A DNA stretch of 40,086 nt from Compostibacillus humi (GTDB lineage: Bacteria > Bacillota > Bacilli > Bacillales > Amphibacillaceae), in assembly GCF_014637175.1 (NCBI RefSeq), contig NZ_BMEV01000029.1, forward strand, positions 1 through 40,086. Direction: 5' to 3'. The notes under the pieces are model-generated. The model made no database searches. It was not told the origin of the DNA and saw only the letters and a list, made by a program, of their open reading frames with translations. Of the stretch, positions 1 through 8,066 are shown in pieces. The position numbers and the translations under genes are program-made. Position 1 is the first letter of the stretch. Each line of letters opens with the position of its first letter.

Positions 1-486
1 CGGGTACAAAGTACTTGGAATGACTACGATCGGAAAAAGTGCAAAAAAATGCGTTATGTATTTTACAAGGACAGTGGGAAATTATCTGATAAGGATCGAT
101 GGTACTTGAACAGATATTGTCAGATGTCGGAAGAATTAAGAGCAGCCTATCAATTAAAAGAAAAGTACTGTAAATGGTTCCAACAAGCAAAACAGAATGG
201 TCTTGAGAAAATCCAAGAAACAAAAAAAGGTTTATATCGCTTTTATGAGTTGGTGGAAGAATCAGGAATACCAGAATTTAAAAGAAATATTCAGACCTTA
301 AAGAACTGGCAAACAGAAATATTAAACAGCTTTGTATATGGATATTCAAATGGATTTTTAGAAGGGATTAATAATCACACGAAAGTCATGAAACGGAATG
401 CGTTTGGATTTAGAAACTTTAGACGTTCCCGTGCACGAATATTACTATCGCACAAGTATAAAGAAATTGGAGTTCATGTGGGTTAG
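1..486 (+). CDS. ISL3-family transposase, C-terminal part
   Basis: The reading frame is open from base 1, so the gene begins before the window; about 161 residues are visible. The end carries the typical ISL3 transposase tail: a tryptophan region (NWQTEILNS), then YSNGFLEGINN with the catalytic-domain glutamate, then KRNAFGFRNF and RARILL. This is the C-terminal end of the DDE domain that cuts and joins element ends. No frameshift is seen in the visible part, but whether the whole gene is intact cannot be told. An internal ATG at 49 is only a codon within the frame, with no ribosome site before it. Confidence 0.85.
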   Translation, partial: RVQSTWNDYDRKKCKKMRYVFYKDSGKLSDKDRWYLNRYCQMSEELRAAYQLKEKYCKWFQQAKQNGLEKIQETKKGLYRFYELVEESGIPEFKRNIQTLKNWQTEILNSFVYGYSNGFLEGINNHTKVMKRNAFGFRNFRRSRARILLSHKYKEIGVHVG

Positions 487-506
487 GAAGACAGTTTCCT
501 TTTACT

Positions 507-552
507 CCTCTTCCTTTATTGGTGAAATTTATTTCACCAATAAAGGAAGAGG
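507..552. repeat. 22-bp perfect inverted repeat in the IS 3' region
   Basis: Left arm 507-528 and right arm 531-552 are perfect complements around a TT centre, giving a very stable hairpin 20 bases after the transposase stop. No run of T follows on the plus strand, so it is not a classic terminator in that direction. It may block readthrough transcription or belong to element end structure. Confidence 0.75.
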
Positions 553-757
553 CCACCAAGCGCAAGCGCGGTAGCCTAAACCCCAACAATTGACATAGAA
601 CCTATGATTAGAACTTCATCTTGATGATTATATCGATAGCCAGGAAACAAAGAAAATTGTTGGGGAAACGGACGGACATGGCCGATGGTTTGCTTGGGAA
701 TTGTAATGATTCAACTAAATTTGTCATTTTTCTAGAGTAATAGAAAGGATGCAGCAG

Positions 758-1267
758 ATGATACGGATTATAGAAGCAACAGAAAAACATGTTCAAGGAA
801 TTTCCGATGTTTGCACGATTGCCAATTGGACAACGTATAAAGACATATATTCAACCCGTTATATTGAAAAAGTAATTAAAGAGTTTTATCAGCCGGACAG
901 AATTTTAAAAGAAGTGACTGTTAAGGACAGAAGCTGGGGCGGATACTTTGTTGCTGTGGAGAATGACGAGGTTCTCGGAGCTGCCGGCGGCGGCATGATT
1001 AGCGAAAAAGCAGGAGAGATTTATGTGCTCTATATCCATCCAAGCCGGAGAAATGAAGGAATTGGCACGAAACTATTTGAAGCGGTAACGAACCAGCAAA
1101 AGGAACAATTTCACGCAGCCGAACAGTGGGTATCCGTTGCGAAGGGGAACGAGAGGGGGATCCCGTTTTATGAAGCGAAAGGATTTCAGTTCCAATATGA
1201 GGAAATAGATGAAGGAAGTACCGAGGAAGAAAAATATATTTCTTTAAGATATTATCGGAAAATTTAG
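758..1267 (+). CDS. GNAT-family N-acetyltransferase
   Basis: A 169-residue protein of the GNAT fold, which moves an acetyl group from acetyl-CoA to an amine; the substrate is unknown. The acetyl-CoA pyrophosphate loop is visible as RRNEGIG, following the beta-4 strand EIYVLYIHPS, and the C-terminal part has the usual GIPFYEAKGFQF region. I start it at ATG 758, because the ribosome site AGAAAGG (742-748) is 9 bases upstream; the earlier ATG at 749 touches that site and cannot use it. A second GNAT gene follows after 29 bases, so the two are probably co-transcribed. Confidence 0.8.
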   Translation: MIRIIEATEKHVQGISDVCTIANWTTYKDIYSTRYIEKVIKEFYQPDRILKEVTVKDRSWGGYFVAVENDEVLGAAGGGMISEKAGEIYVLYIHPSRRNEGIGTKLFEAVTNQQKEQFHAAEQWVSVAKGNERGIPFYEAKGFQFQYEEIDEGSTEEEKYISLRYYRKI

Positions 1268-1296
1268 ATAACAACTAAAAATGCGGGTGTTGCAGA

Positions 1297-1713
1297 ATGG
1301 AAGTGCGTTTAAGAAATAACAGAAAGGTTTTCATTCGGGAATATGAAGATAGGGATTTTCATTTAATACAAGCATTAAATAAGAGGGAAGGGTGGACAAA
1401 TTTAGCGGTAAATAGCGAACGTACTAAGATTGCCTGGGAACATTCGAATGTTGCCATTGTTGCCGAGACAGAAAATGACGAAATCGCTGGGTTTATTCGC
1501 GGTTTGACAGATACGGCAATAAGCATATACATATGCGAATTGTTAATAGATAAAAAATTTCGGGGACAGGGACTGGGGGAAACATTGCTTTGTTATGTTC
1601 AGCAATTATATCCAAATGCAAGAATTGATCTTTTAGCAACCCGTATATCCCGTTCATTTTATGAGAAATTAGGATTCAGACATTTTGCTGGATTTAGAAG
1701 AACAAAAGGATAA
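1297..1713 (+). CDS. GNAT-family N-acetyltransferase, short form
   Basis: A 138-residue GNAT protein. The acetyl-CoA binding loop is RGQGLG after the strand CELLIDKKF, and the late FYEKLGF motif matches the family's C-terminal strand-helix. It is unlike its upstream neighbour outside these motifs, so the pair is not a recent tandem copy. The ribosome site is poor (GGGTG about 10 bases upstream), which suggests translation coupled to, or helped by, the first acetyltransferase gene. Substrate unknown. Confidence 0.75.
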   Translation: MEVRLRNNRKVFIREYEDRDFHLIQALNKREGWTNLAVNSERTKIAWEHSNVAIVAETENDEIAGFIRGLTDTAISIYICELLIDKKFRGQGLGETLLCYVQQLYPNARIDLLATRISRSFYEKLGFRHFAGFRRTKG

Positions 1714-1756
1714 AAAGCCGTTTATGGCCTTAAAAACTAAAGGCTAAAACGGCTTT
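1714..1756. terminator. hairpin shared by convergent genes
   Basis: AAAGCCGTTT pairs with AAACGGCTTT, with an inner GGCCTT/AAAGGC pairing. On the minus strand the stem is followed by TTTTTATCCTTTT, so it best ends the globin transcript; it also sits right after the stop of the second acetyltransferase. Confidence 0.65.
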
Positions 1757-1811
1757 GAAACTTGAAAAATGCTGATACTTTCATAAAAAGTTCAGCTTGC
1801 TCGAGCACTCC

Positions 1812-2180
1812 TTAGTTTTGGCTATCTTCATTTCTGTTTAACAAGCTGTTTAATAACTCTCGGATTTTTTCTATTAATGATTGTTTTGCATCTTCCGCAA
1901 AATCTACTTCCTGAATCGTCTCAATCATTGTTTCCATCCATATTTGCGCGCCTTCTTTACGAACATGAAAGGGATGGCTCTTGTTTACCCGATCCGTATC
2001 TTCATTTTCCGAAGCGGTATTTGCCAATTTGGCTAGAAATTGCCGCTGTCTTTCCTTTAACCGTTCAACATCTACATTTTTTTCCGAAAAAAGATGAATA
2101 AAATAAGGTTTTTTAGTTAATTTATCGTAAAACCGTTCAACGAGCTCATTGATCGTTTCTTGCGTAACGAGTTGCGCCAA
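1812..2180 (-). CDS. truncated globin (group II-like)
   Basis: A 122-residue protein, the normal size for truncated haemoglobins, which bind haem and handle oxygen, nitric oxide or related small molecules. The E-helix RQRQFLAKL and the segment SHPFHVRKEGAQIW fit the family; the histidine before PF is the expected proximal haem ligand. I start it at TTG 2180: a strong ribosome site AAGGAGGAA lies 6 bases upstream and would fall inside the gene if a farther start were used. An extended -10 box (TGC TATACT, minus strand, about 2215-2223) lies upstream. The redox or oxygen-sensing role is inferred from the family. Confidence 0.8.
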   Translation of the reverse strand: MAQLVTQETINELVERFYDKLTKKPYFIHLFSEKNVDVERLKERQRQFLAKLANTASENEDTDRVNKSHPFHVRKEGAQIWMETMIETIQEVDFAEDAKQSLIEKIRELLNSLLNRNEDSQN

Positions 2181-2210
2181 TGGAAATTCCTCCTTAACGA
2201 ATATAATCAC

Positions 2211-2537
2211 TATCAGTATAGCAAAAAGTCGATACGATTCGTTTCAGTTCACAATTATGTAAAGAAATTTATGACCATTAAATGAAACCCATGTCAAAAT
2301 CGAAGCAGCATGAAGGATTGTAATGTAATTGAGGAGAAGGAGGAAATATTATTAGGAACATATGTAAAATATGAACGGAAGGGAGAAGTTTTTTCACAGC
2401 GACCTGTATAAAAAAGTTTTAATTAGTTTACATAATATATATTATCGGAAGTAATAGGGAAAGAGACAATAACTGTCTCAAAACTTAAGTTTACTCATGA
2501 TAGTGAGATAAAATTAAAAAATTGGAAAGCAGCCTGT
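2211..2537. other. intergenic stretch without a clear gene
   Basis: The first 15 bases carry the globin promoter. The rest holds a GGAGAAGGAGG ribosome-like sequence near 2331-2343 without a fitting start, a 27-codon frame (2371-2454) with no recognisable similarity, and a small GAGACA/TGTCTC inverted repeat near 2462-2480. I see no tRNA, riboswitch or real gene. Confidence 0.5.
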
Positions 2538-2549
2538 TTAGCTGCTTTC
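2525..2549 (-). terminator. terminator overlapping the oxidoreductase stop
   Basis: GAAAGCAGC pairs with GCTGCTTTC around a 7-base loop; on the minus strand CCAATTTTTTAATTTT follows. The TAA stop of the FAD/Rieske gene lies in the loop. Confidence 0.75.
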
Positions 2550-4076
2550 ATTCCATTCGTATCTTTTTAAAGGTTCTTTTGCCGGACCGTTAATCACTTC
2601 GCCGGTAATGGAAAATCGTGATCCGTGGCATGGACAATCCCAAGTGCGGTCGCCGGAATTCCATTCTACTTCACATCCTAAGTGGGTACACGTTGTATCA
2701 ACTGCGTAAAGTTGATTATTTTTTCCTTTGTATATTCCGGTCCGCTTGCCGTTTATTCTTGTAATTACTGCATCATCATGTTGTAAATGTTTCAGCTTGT
2801 CATCAGAAAAATCCAATTTCCCTTTAATTAAATGTTTGGCAACGTCGGCATTAATTTGTATAAATTTCTTCACATCCGGATCTGCGTGGAATCGTGCCGG
2901 TGAATACAATTCGCTGTAAGCGCTTTCTTTGTTCAATATAATATCTGCGCATATTTTAGCAGCAATCGTTCCGTTCGTCATTCCCCATTTCCGATAACCG
3001 GTGGCGACAAGAACATGCTCTTCCGATTCTGTAATCGGTCCGATATATGGAATTTTGTCAATCGTCGTATAGTCTTGGGCGGACCACCGGTAAACGATTT
3101 CTTTTGCAGAAAAATGTTTTTCGACAAATTGTTTCAAGTTTTCGTAATGTTCCAATGTAGATTTTCCCTGACCGGTTTTATGGTTTTCTCCGCCGACAAG
3201 CCATAAATTCTCTCCGTTTATCGACGCATGCCGGATGGATCTCGTTGGCGATTCCGCACTAATGTACATGCCTCCAGGATATTCCTTATCCGTTTTAAAA
3301 CCGATCAAGTAAGACCGTTCCGGATACATTCTGGCAAAATAAAAACTTTGTTTATCATAAAAAGGAAAATGGGATGCACTAATAATGTATTTGCTGATAA
3401 TTCTTTTGCCGTCTTCAGTAATGACTGCAGGATGTTTATTGTATTCAATATCTTTTGCAGCTGTATTTTCGTAAAGCCGCACTCCGTTCTCCACACATTT
3501 CTCCACTAATGTCTTTAAATATTTCAGCGGGTGAAATTGGGCTTGATTTTTCATAATTAAGGCGGATTTCACTGGTATTGGCAGCTTGATGCTGTCCGTT
3601 AATTCACCCTTGATGTTTAACTGTTCGTATGCTTGCATTTCTGTTTCCAATTTTTGCTGATACTCTTCAGAGTTAGTGAAAATATATGCATCCTCTTCTT
3701 TAAAATCACAATCTATTTGATGCTCTTTTATAATGCTATGAATCAACTCCTTCGCTTCCACCGCGGCTTCATAGTATTTTCTTGCTTTTTCCTCGTCAAA
3801 ATGCTGGATTAGTTCGTCATAAATTAAATCATGCTGGGCAGTAATTTTTGCGGTCGTATGCCCGGTAGTTCCGGTTAATATTTTTCCAGCTTCGATCAGG
3901 ACGACGTTTATTTTTTCTTTCGATAATAAGTAGGCTGCGGTAATCCCGGTAATCCCGCCGCCGACAATCACAACGTCTGTTTTCATATTATCTTCGAGCT
4001 TGGGGAATTCCGGAAGTTTTACCGTATTAAGCCACAAACTCTCCGGTTCATCTGGTAATTGTAACAGAGTCAACAC
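2538..4076 (-). CDS. FAD-dependent oxidoreductase with C-terminal Rieske domain
   Basis: A 512-residue two-domain protein like B. subtilis YhfW. Residues about 33-390 form a DAO-type FAD domain, with the dinucleotide loop GGGITG at 39-44. The last ~90 residues form a Rieske [2Fe-2S] domain: ligands C463, H465, C481 and H484, plus C468 and C483 able to form the stabilising disulfide. It should pass electrons between a substrate-reducing flavin and the cluster, but the substrate is not known. The start is GTG 4076 or TTG 4073 behind AAAGGAGGG; spacing slightly favours TTG. No signal peptide or membrane segment is seen, so it is cytosolic. The ferredoxin gene lies just upstream on the same strand. 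Confidence 0.85.
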   Translation of the reverse strand: MLTLLQLPDEPESLWLNTVKLPEFPKLEDNMKTDVVIVGGGITGITAAYLLSKEKINVVLIEAGKILTGTTGHTTAKITAQHDLIYDELIQHFDEEKARKYYEAAVEAKELIHSIIKEHQIDCDFKEEDAYIFTNSEEYQQKLETEMQAYEQLNIKGELTDSIKLPIPVKSALIMKNQAQFHPLKYLKTLVEKCVENGVRLYENTAAKDIEYNKHPAVITEDGKRIISKYIISASHFPFYDKQSFYFARMYPERSYLIGFKTDKEYPGGMYISAESPTRSIRHASINGENLWLVGGENHKTGQGKSTLEHYENLKQFVEKHFSAKEIVYRWSAQDYTTIDKIPYIGPITESEEHVLVATGYRKWGMTNGTIAAKICADIILNKESAYSELYSPARFHADPDVKKFIQINADVAKHLIKGKLDFSDDKLKHLQHDDAVITRINGKRTGIYKGKNNQLYAVDTTCTHLGCEVEWNSGDRTWDCPCHGSRFSITGEVINGPAKEPLKRYEWNESS

Positions 4077-4127
4077 AAGTCCCTCCTTTTATTTCATTTT
4101 GACCTGTTACAGTAGAATTATGTAAAT

Positions 4128-4156
4128 AAAAAAGCCATGTACGAGACATGACTTTT
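4128..4156 (-). terminator. terminator after the ferredoxin gene
   Basis: On the minus strand CATGT pairs with ACATG, flanked by AAAAG/CTTTTTT pairing, and a T run follows. It separates ferredoxin from the downstream oxidoreductase. Confidence 0.65.
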
Positions 4157-4160
4157 CTTT

Positions 4161-4397
4161 TTACCCATGGAAGAATTTGCGGTTAAGCTCAATGTATTCG
4201 ATTTCCTCTTCTGGAACTTCATCTTCAATGTATATCGCTTGAACAGGACAAACTGCTTCACATGCACCACAGTCAATACAGATGTCCGGATCGATATAAA
4301 ACATATCCTCTCCTTCTTCTATACAATCAACGGGACAAACTTCCACGCATTCTGCAGCTTTTTCTGTTTTACAAGGCGATGTAATTACAAAAGCCAC
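4161..4397 (-). CDS. 7Fe-type ferredoxin (3Fe-4S/4Fe-4S)
   Basis: A 78-residue electron carrier. The cysteine pattern C9-x7-C17-x3-C21-P matches the 7Fe class: C9, C17 and C50 would hold a 3Fe-4S cluster, and C21, C40, C43 and C46 a 4Fe-4S cluster; C25 is the extra cysteine often found nearby. The protein is strongly acidic, as usual for ferredoxins. Start is GTG 4397 behind GGAGGAG with a 6-base spacer. Partner enzymes are not shown by the context, although the adjacent gene is also a redox protein; a terminator lies between them. Confidence 0.9.
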   Translation of the reverse strand: MAFVITSPCKTEKAAECVEVCPVDCIEEGEDMFYIDPDICIDCGACEAVCPVQAIYIEDEVPEEEIEYIELNRKFFHG

Positions 4398-4532
4398 CGT
4401 TATCTCCTCCTACTTATATATGTAAATCCATTACCATTTTAGTATAACTCAACTTTTAAGAAAAATAAAAGAATCATCTATACATCAAAATTTTCATAAG
4501 ATGAATACAAAAGCATGTAAAGGAGGAATTGT

Positions 4533-5726
4533 ATGGAAGTCCTCGTTCGTCCGGGTGATTCCTTTTGGTATTATAGTCAAGTTTTCTCCATGCCGTTGCC
4601 GTTAATAGAGGATTCGAATCCTGACATTGATCCCCTTCGGTTGATTGCTGGTACGCCAGTGCAAATACCCGGCTATATTACAGAAACATATGTTGTTCAG
4701 CCGAATGACTCCTTCTGGTCAATTGCCAACCGCTATCAGTCTACCGTTGAACAAGTGCAATTGCTAAATCCGAATATTCTTCCGAATCAGTTGCAAATCG
4801 GTCAAACGATTACTGTGCCAATCCGGGTCAGCCAATTCGTCGTTGATGACCCCGGCCAATATACATATGAAAAAATGCAGCAAGACTTGAATCAGCTCCT
4901 CACCATTTACCCCTTTCTCCGGCGGGAACAGATCGGCCAGTCTGTCTTAGGGAAGGATATTGATGAAATCCAAATTGGCAGAGGACAGAAAACGGTTCAT
5001 GTTAACGGTTCCTTCCATGCCAATGAATGGATTACAACTCCTGTATTAATGCGGTTTATAAACGAATATGCATTATCTTTAACGAACGGGCGTCCTGTCC
5101 GGGGACTCTTTCTTCTCCCCTTTTATCAAACAGTAAACTTGTCCGTCGTTCCGATGGTAAATCCTGACGGAGTCAATCTCGTCATTCAAGGTGCAGATGC
5201 GGCTGGTGACAGAAAAGAAGAAGTATTAGCCATTAACAGTCAGCAGGCAGATTTTTCCCAGTGGAAAGCAAATATCCGTGGAGTTGATTTAAATAATCAA
5301 TATCCAGCCCTATGGGAAGTGGAAGCAGAAAGAAAACCGACCTCTCCTGCGCCAAGGGATTTTCCTGGAACATCTCCCCTAACAGAACCTGAAGCCATTG
5401 CCATGGCTGATTTGGCAAAAACCCGTAATTTTGCTCGTATGAGCGCCCTTCATACACAAGGGAAAGTGATTTATTGGGGATTTCAAAATCTGGAGCCGCC
5501 GGAAGCAGAACAATTGGCAAATGAATTCAGCAGAGTATCCGGGTTTACGCCAATCCGTTTCATCGACAGTTACGCCGGATATAAAGATTGGTTTATTCAG
5601 GAGTTTCGCAGACCGGGTTTTACGATTGAACTAGGCTTAGGGACAAATCCGCTGCCGGTTGAACAATTTCCGGAAATGTATGAAGAAACGTTAGGAATCC
5701 TTCTGGCAAATTTGTATATGCCATAA
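4533..5726 (+). CDS. LysM-M14 gamma-D-glutamyl-L-diamino acid endopeptidase
   Basis: A 397-residue peptidoglycan peptide hydrolase, like endopeptidase I of Lysinibacillus sphaericus and B. subtilis YqgT. Two LysM wall-binding repeats occupy about 1-46 and 52-96. The M14 carboxypeptidase domain follows: zinc ligands H162, E165 and H307, substrate residues around NPDG (210-213) and catalytic E366 in TIELG. It should cut the D-Glu-meso-diaminopimelate bond in wall peptides. No signal peptide is present, as in the spore/mother-cell enzymes of this family, so action during sporulation or lysis is likely. Ribosome site AAAGGAGGAA is 5 bases before the ATG. Confidence 0.88.
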   Translation: MEVLVRPGDSFWYYSQVFSMPLPLIEDSNPDIDPLRLIAGTPVQIPGYITETYVVQPNDSFWSIANRYQSTVEQVQLLNPNILPNQLQIGQTITVPIRVSQFVVDDPGQYTYEKMQQDLNQLLTIYPFLRREQIGQSVLGKDIDEIQIGRGQKTVHVNGSFHANEWITTPVLMRFINEYALSLTNGRPVRGLFLLPFYQTVNLSVVPMVNPDGVNLVIQGADAAGDRKEEVLAINSQQADFSQWKANIRGVDLNNQYPALWEVEAERKPTSPAPRDFPGTSPLTEPEAIAMADLAKTRNFARMSALHTQGKVIYWGFQNLEPPEAEQLANEFSRVSGFTPIRFIDSYAGYKDWFIQEFRRPGFTIELGLGTNPLPVEQFPEMYEETLGILLANLYMP

Positions 5727-5755
5727 AAATAACAGGGGCTTGTCCCCTGTTATTT
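5727..5755. terminator. bidirectional terminator
   Basis: AAATAACAGGGG (5727-5738) pairs perfectly with CCCCTGTTATTT (5744-5755). It lies between two convergent genes, and the TAA stop of the minus-strand small gene is inside the right arm. Confidence 0.8.
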
Positions 5756-5956
5756 CACTTCTTTAAAATATTCTTTGCGGAATCCGCCAATCCGATTGCT
5801 GTTGTCAATAATAAAGTAAAACTCGTCCGTTTCATTTTTTACATCATAAATCTTTCCGGGCGTTAATTTTCTGTTTACGATAAATTTTTTCGCATCGGCA
5901 TGGACACATTCAATTTGTTTTATCGTATCCCGTTTTTCCCAATTTAAATGAATCAT
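5750..5956 (-). CDS. small conserved protein (DUF6501-like)
   Basis: A 68-residue protein beginning MIHLNWEKR. It seems to match a short family of Bacillaceae proteins listed as DUF6501; that match is from memory and not certain. No membrane segment, cysteine pair or catalytic motif is seen; the pattern of alternating strands (KIYDVKNETDEFYFIIDN) suggests a small beta-barrel of SH3 type. Ribosome site GGGGTGAG precedes the ATG. It starts 13 bases after msrAB, so the two form an operon, but a link to methionine repair is only positional. Confidence 0.65.
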   Translation of the reverse strand: MIHLNWEKRDTIKQIECVHADAKKFIVNRKLTPGKIYDVKNETDEFYFIIDNSNRIGGFRKEYFKEVK

Positions 5957-5969
5957 GTTCTCACCCCGC

Positions 5970-6929
5970 TTATTGAAATAAATATAAATATTCGCCGTAC
6001 CCCTTCTCTTCCATTTCTTCCACAGGGATAAATTTCAAAGCGGCAGAATTGATGCAATATCGCAAGCCGCCCTTATCTTTCGGACCGTCAGGAAAAACAT
6101 GTCCAAGATGGGCGTCCGACAGTTTGCTGCGGATTTCTGTCCGAATCATTCCATGGGAAGTATCCAGCTTTTCTTCTAAAAAGTACGGGTCTACCGGCTT
6201 TGTAAAGCTTGGCCAGCCGCATCCGGCATCATACTGGTCCTTAGAAGAAAATAACACATCACCGGTAATGATATCAACATAAATTCCTTCCCTCTCATTG
6301 TTCCAATATTCATTTTGGAATGGCGGTTCTGTGCCATTTTCCTGTGTAACATGATATTGCATCGGGGTTAGTTTTTTCTTCAATGTATTTTTGTCCATTT
6401 GCTTGGACCACGTTTTCTTAATAAAGTCCTCTCTTCCCGACCCTTTCTTATACATCCGGTAATGATAGGAATTTTTCTTATAATAGTGTTGATGTTCTTC
6501 TTCGGCAGGATAAAAGGTGGAAGCTGGCAAAATTTCGGTTACGATTGGCTTTGAAAATTTACCGCTTCGTTCCAATTCTTTTTTTGACTGCTCTGCAATT
6601 TGCCGCTGTTTTTCATTATGATAAAAGATTGCTGTTTTGTATGATTCGCCCCGATCATGAAACTGCCCGCCCGGGTCCGTCGGATCAATTTGCTGCCAAA
6701 AGGTTTCTACTAATTTTTCATAGGGCATCACTTGAGGGTTAAAGGTGATTTGTACAGCCTCTACATGACCTGTTGTATTGGAACAGACTTGTTCATACGT
6801 TGGATTTTCTACATGACCTCCGGTATAGCCGGAAACAATTTGGATCACACCAGGTCGTTCATCGAAGGGTTCCACCATACACCAAAAACACCCGCCGGCA
6901 AAAGTTGCCAGTTCTTTTTTCGAATTCAT
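5970..6929 (-). CDS. msrAB: MsrA-MsrB fusion methionine sulfoxide reductase
   Basis: A 319-residue fusion that repairs both stereoisomers of methionine sulfoxide, using thioredoxin as reductant. The MsrA half (about 1-165) has the catalytic motif GCFWC with nucleophile C14. The MsrB half (about 180-319) has the catalytic [11 protein letters not shown] with C292. The two CxxC zinc pairs found in many MsrB proteins are missing, so it is the zinc-free form. In B. subtilis the two are separate adjacent genes; here they are one frame. Ribosome site AGGAGGG is 6 bases before the ATG. No signal peptide, so cytosolic. Confidence 0.93.
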   Translation of the reverse strand: MNSKKELATFAGGCFWCMVEPFDERPGVIQIVSGYTGGHVENPTYEQVCSNTTGHVEAVQITFNPQVMPYEKLVETFWQQIDPTDPGGQFHDRGESYKTAIFYHNEKQRQIAEQSKKELERSGKFSKPIVTEILPASTFYPAEEEHQHYYKKNSYHYRMYKKGSGREDFIKKTWSKQMDKNTLKKKLTPMQYHVTQENGTEPPFQNEYWNNEREGIYVDIITGDVLFSSKDQYDAGCGWPSFTKPVDPYFLEEKLDTSHGMIRTEIRSKLSDAHLGHVFPDGPKDKGGLRYCINSAALKFIPVEEMEEKGYGEYLYLFQ

Positions 6930-7003
6930 CCATATCCCTCCTATGCCTTTATGATTTCTATTTTTCTTATTTTCATGTGAAAAATCAACTGCTTTGCTTT
7001 CGA

Positions 7004-7423
7004 TTAGATAAATAATTTCGGTTTGGACACTCCGGTTCTTTGCCGGGAAGTTGTCTGTTCCGTTTCCTTCACTTTATGTTCCGCTTTCTCTTTTTTTTCC
7101 TCTTCCTCTCCTCCGTCCATCGCCTGGATTTCTTTAAATGCTTTCATCATCCGATACATTGCCGGAAGATTTTTCACCATTGGTCCGTATTCTTGGATAA
7201 TTGGTGCTGTCGTTTGTACCACATTTAATATTTGCTGAACGTTCGTTAATGTTTTGGACAGGCCGGTTATTCCTTTGTCAGCAATATTCGTAAGGGAATT
7301 TGTCCGTGCAGCCGGCACAGAACGATGCGGAAACGGGTGTCTTGGCGCTCCTAAGCGGAAGGGATGTCTATTTCTGTTCATTCGTGCTGGATACATTCCT
7401 GGTCCTTGTTGTAAAAACATCAT
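7004..7423 (-). CDS. YqfQ/VrrA-like protein
   Basis: A 139-residue protein. After a basic N-terminal stretch rich in Arg, Pro and His (about 8-40), it has the conserved segment with [13 protein letters not shown] followed by [14 protein letters not shown], which I recognise from YqfQ/VrrA-type proteins of bacilli. The tail is highly charged ([12 protein letters not shown]) and likely disordered. Function unknown; relatives have been associated with the spore. I start it at ATG 7423, placed behind AAGGGGAGAGAG; the next ATG at 7420 is equally possible. A longer start at 7453 would put the ribosome site inside the gene. Confidence 0.7.
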   Translation of the reverse strand: MMFLQQGPGMYPARMNRNRHPFRLGAPRHPFPHRSVPAARTNSLTNIADKGITGLSKTLTNVQQILNVVQTTAPIIQEYGPMVKNLPAMYRMMKAFKEIQAMDGGEEEEKKEKAEHKVKETEQTTSRQRTGVSKPKLFI

Positions 7424-7643
7424 CTCTCTCCCCTTTATTTCAATACTAAACATCTAACTTATCATACGCTTCCATTAGGCAATTGGTGTAGGCGATACAA
7501 TGGAACTTCCCTCCTAGTGTGGAGGTATGAGATGCAGAAAATGTTTAGCTTTTGCATATATTTCCTGGGCAAGCGCAGAAATCTACAATTATCTGCAATT
7601 TCCTCCTGTTTTTGGCGAATTTTGCCGATAGCAATAATCCAAT

Positions 7644-7672
7644 TTGAACAGGAACATTTGTTCTGGTATACT
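7644..7672 (+). promoter_or_regulatory. sigma-A promoter with embedded SOS (LexA) box
   Basis: -35 TTGAAC (7644-7649), 17-base spacer and -10 TATACT (7667-7672) preceded by TG. Inside the spacer lies GAACATTTGTTC (7652-7663), which has the GAAC-N4-GTTC core of the Bacillus LexA/DinR box. Repressor bound here would cover the promoter, so the downstream gene is probably DNA-damage inducible. Confidence 0.75.
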
Positions 7673-7692
7673 GTTGGAGAGGTGAGGATAAA

Positions 7693-8025
7693 ATGCCAAA
7701 GGATCGGGGAGCGATAAAATGGACTTCCTTAATGCTGCCGGAACATGTGGAATTGCTGCAGCAAATATGGAAAGATGACAAGACGGAAAAGCCGACACTT
7801 GACCCGCAGCAGCTGGAGGAAATGGAATATGAACTCAATCAGGCATACCAGCAGAAACAACCCATCCAAATTACGGTATATACCGCCGGGAAAAAGCAAT
7901 CGTATAAAGGTGTAATGACGAAATGGAAAAAAGAAAAAGGAACGATTTTGCTCCAAAGCGAGGGCCAAAAAGTGGAAATTCCTATTTCAAGCATTATTGC
8001 GGCTGCTGCGGATTATGATAAATGA
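7693..8025 (+). CDS. YolD-like protein, SOS regulated
   Basis: A 110-residue protein of the YolD family, starting MPKDRGAIKW and carrying the usual GVMTKWKKEKGTILLQ-like strand region. In Bacillus, YolD-type genes usually sit beside Y-family DNA polymerase genes (uvrX, yqjW) and respond to DNA damage. Here it stands alone: its neighbours are yqfQ-like (divergent) and yozE (convergent). A LexA box within its promoter supports an SOS role. Ribosome site GAGGTGAGG precedes the ATG. Its biochemical activity is not established; a partner role for an error-prone polymerase encoded elsewhere is inference. Confidence 0.8.
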   Translation: MPKDRGAIKWTSLMLPEHVELLQQIWKDDKTEKPTLDPQQLEEMEYELNQAYQQKQPIQITVYTAGKKQSYKGVMTKWKKEKGTILLQSEGQKVEIPISSIIAAAADYDK

Positions 8026-8026
8026 A

Positions 8027-8066
8027 AATAGCTGCAATTCGTGAATGATTGCGAATTGCAGCTATT
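8027..8066. terminator. bidirectional terminator yolD-like/yozE
   Basis: A perfect 15-bp stem (8027-8041 with 8052-8066) between convergent genes. The TAG stop of yozE is inside the right arm. On the minus strand TTTTCATTT follows. Confidence 0.8.

Larger units (their letters stand above)
1..602 (+). mobile_element. 3' part of an ISL3-family insertion sequence
   Basis: The segment holds the C-terminal part of an ISL3-type transposase, then a long hairpin (507-552), then a short end sequence. The likely right terminal inverted repeat ends at about 602: read inward it is GGTTCTATGTCAATTGTTGG, close to the GGCTCTTTGTCAATTGTTGG type I know for ISL3 elements. The left end lies outside the window, so target duplications cannot be checked. 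The family call rests on the transposase; the exact right boundary is inference. Confidence 0.8.

Noticed and set aside
2371-2454. 27-codon frame after a GGAGAAGGAGG sequence
   Set aside because: The ribosome-like site is about 27 bases too far and no family is recognised.
5233-5520. 95-codon minus-strand frame inside the LysM-M14 gene
   Set aside because: It is opposite a well-conserved peptidase domain with catalytic residues and has no ribosome site.
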